From contig NZ_JABBNU010000005.1 of assembly GCF_012926615.1 (NCBI RefSeq), positions 248,001 to 312,000 of the forward strand: DNA of 64,000 nt, given 5' to 3'. The position numbers and the translations under genes are program-made. A model generated the notes under the pieces. It did not search any database. It worked only from the letters and a program-made list of their open reading frames with translations, and had not been told where the DNA came from. Source of the DNA: Marinigracilibium pacificum. GTDB lineage: Bacteria; Bacteroidota; Bacteroidia; Cytophagales; Cyclobacteriaceae. How positions within the stretch are numbered: the first letter of the stretch is position 1; each line of letters begins with the position of its first letter. Shown here piece after piece: positions 63,875 through 64,000 of this stretch.

Positions 63875-64000
63875 CTATTTCTTATCGTCTACTTCCTCAT
63901 ACTCCACATCTGAAACATCATCTGCACCACCTTCGGCTCCGGCTTGCGCCCCAGCATCAGCTCCAGGAGCTCCACCTTCTGCTCCGCCTGCAGCCTGTTG
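63875..64000 (-). CDS. dnaK: molecular chaperone DnaK (C-terminal 41 residues only)
   Basis: Only the end of the gene is in the window. It shows the disordered Gly/Ala-rich tail (GGAEGGAPGADAGAQAG) and the final acidic motif DVEYEEVDDKK, which is the EEVD-type end of bacterial Hsp70. The stop is TAG at 63877-63875. The ATPase and substrate domains lie to the right, outside the window. Confidence 0.88.
   Translation of the reverse strand, partial: QQAAGGAEGGAPGADAGAQAGAEGGADDVSDVEYEEVDDKK

Noticed and set aside
1-64000. Search for CRISPR arrays, insertion sequences, prophage or toxin-antitoxin modules
   Set aside because: No regular spaced repeats, transposase, integrase or phage structural genes were seen; the XRE gene has no toxin-like neighbour.

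Overview
The window is a chromosomal segment of an AT-rich member of the Bacteroidota, most likely a marine or environmental Cytophagales-type bacterium. The evidence is the core of a type IX secretion system (SprA, PorU and PorV homologues), a secreted protein with a type IX C-terminal sorting domain, several Bacteroidota-specific families (DUF4292, DUF4837, TolB-propeller/Omp85 fusion), and promoters of the Bacteroidota form TTG-N19-TAnnTTTG. Species cannot be named from the sequence. I see no prophage, insertion sequence, CRISPR array or plasmid function. The DNA is mostly ordinary core genome.

Layout. 1-3.9 kb (minus): pyruvate carboxylase, cut by the left edge, and a type IX-sorted secreted protein. 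4.2-12.6 kb (plus): a long envelope operon with enoyl-CoA hydratase, polysaccharide flippase, sugar nucleotidyltransferase, a secreted TPR protein, a DUF4292 lipoprotein, an EnvC-like LytM activator and a CapA-family protein with a C-terminal SPOR domain. 12.7-17.1 kb: tatA, gatA, a LysM lytic transglycosylase and a DUF4837 lipoprotein. 17.2-28.2 kb: malic enzyme/phosphotransacetylase fusion, ruvA, the giant translocon gene sprA, gcvH and a VanZ-like gene. 28.2-30.9 kb: four TonB-C-domain genes in a row. 31-36.3 kb (minus): yicC, a TolB-propeller/Omp85-barrel protein and an FAD oxidoreductase. 36.3-44.4 kb (plus): MBL hydrolase, pssA, porU, porV, an inactive-type M16 peptidase subunit and a TPM-domain protein. 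44.4-57 kb: rarA, an EamA transporter, threonine aldolase, a 1341-residue TPR protein, DUF92, a tiny EF-hand lipoprotein, a TPR membrane protein, an XRE regulator and a helical protein of unknown function. 57.2-64 kb: tRNA-Ala(GGC), an NlpC/P60 lipoprotein, asnB, a YdiJ-like D-2-hydroxyacid dehydrogenase, DinB, a candidate small RNA and the 3' end of dnaK.

How the genes fit together. Much of the window serves the envelope. SprA, PorU and PorV form and serve the type IX export route that the 2860-3882 protein would use. The EnvC-like protein, the CapA-SPOR protein, the transglycosylase, the NlpC/P60 enzyme and TatA all concern peptidoglycan or export. The TonB cluster would energise outer-membrane uptake.

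The most interesting signal is regulatory. A 16-bp dyad, AACTA-N6-TAGTT, occurs five times exactly and once with one mismatch between 28162 and 30927. It lies upstream of all four TonB-C genes, and one copy fills the spacer of a tandem promoter. This looks like a dedicated operator for a TonB regulon that I do not know to be described. Other leads are the CapA-SPOR fusion beside EnvC, a 53-residue EF-hand lipoprotein, a promoter-to-terminator small-RNA candidate next to dnaK, and an antisense terminator arrangement over the XRE gene.
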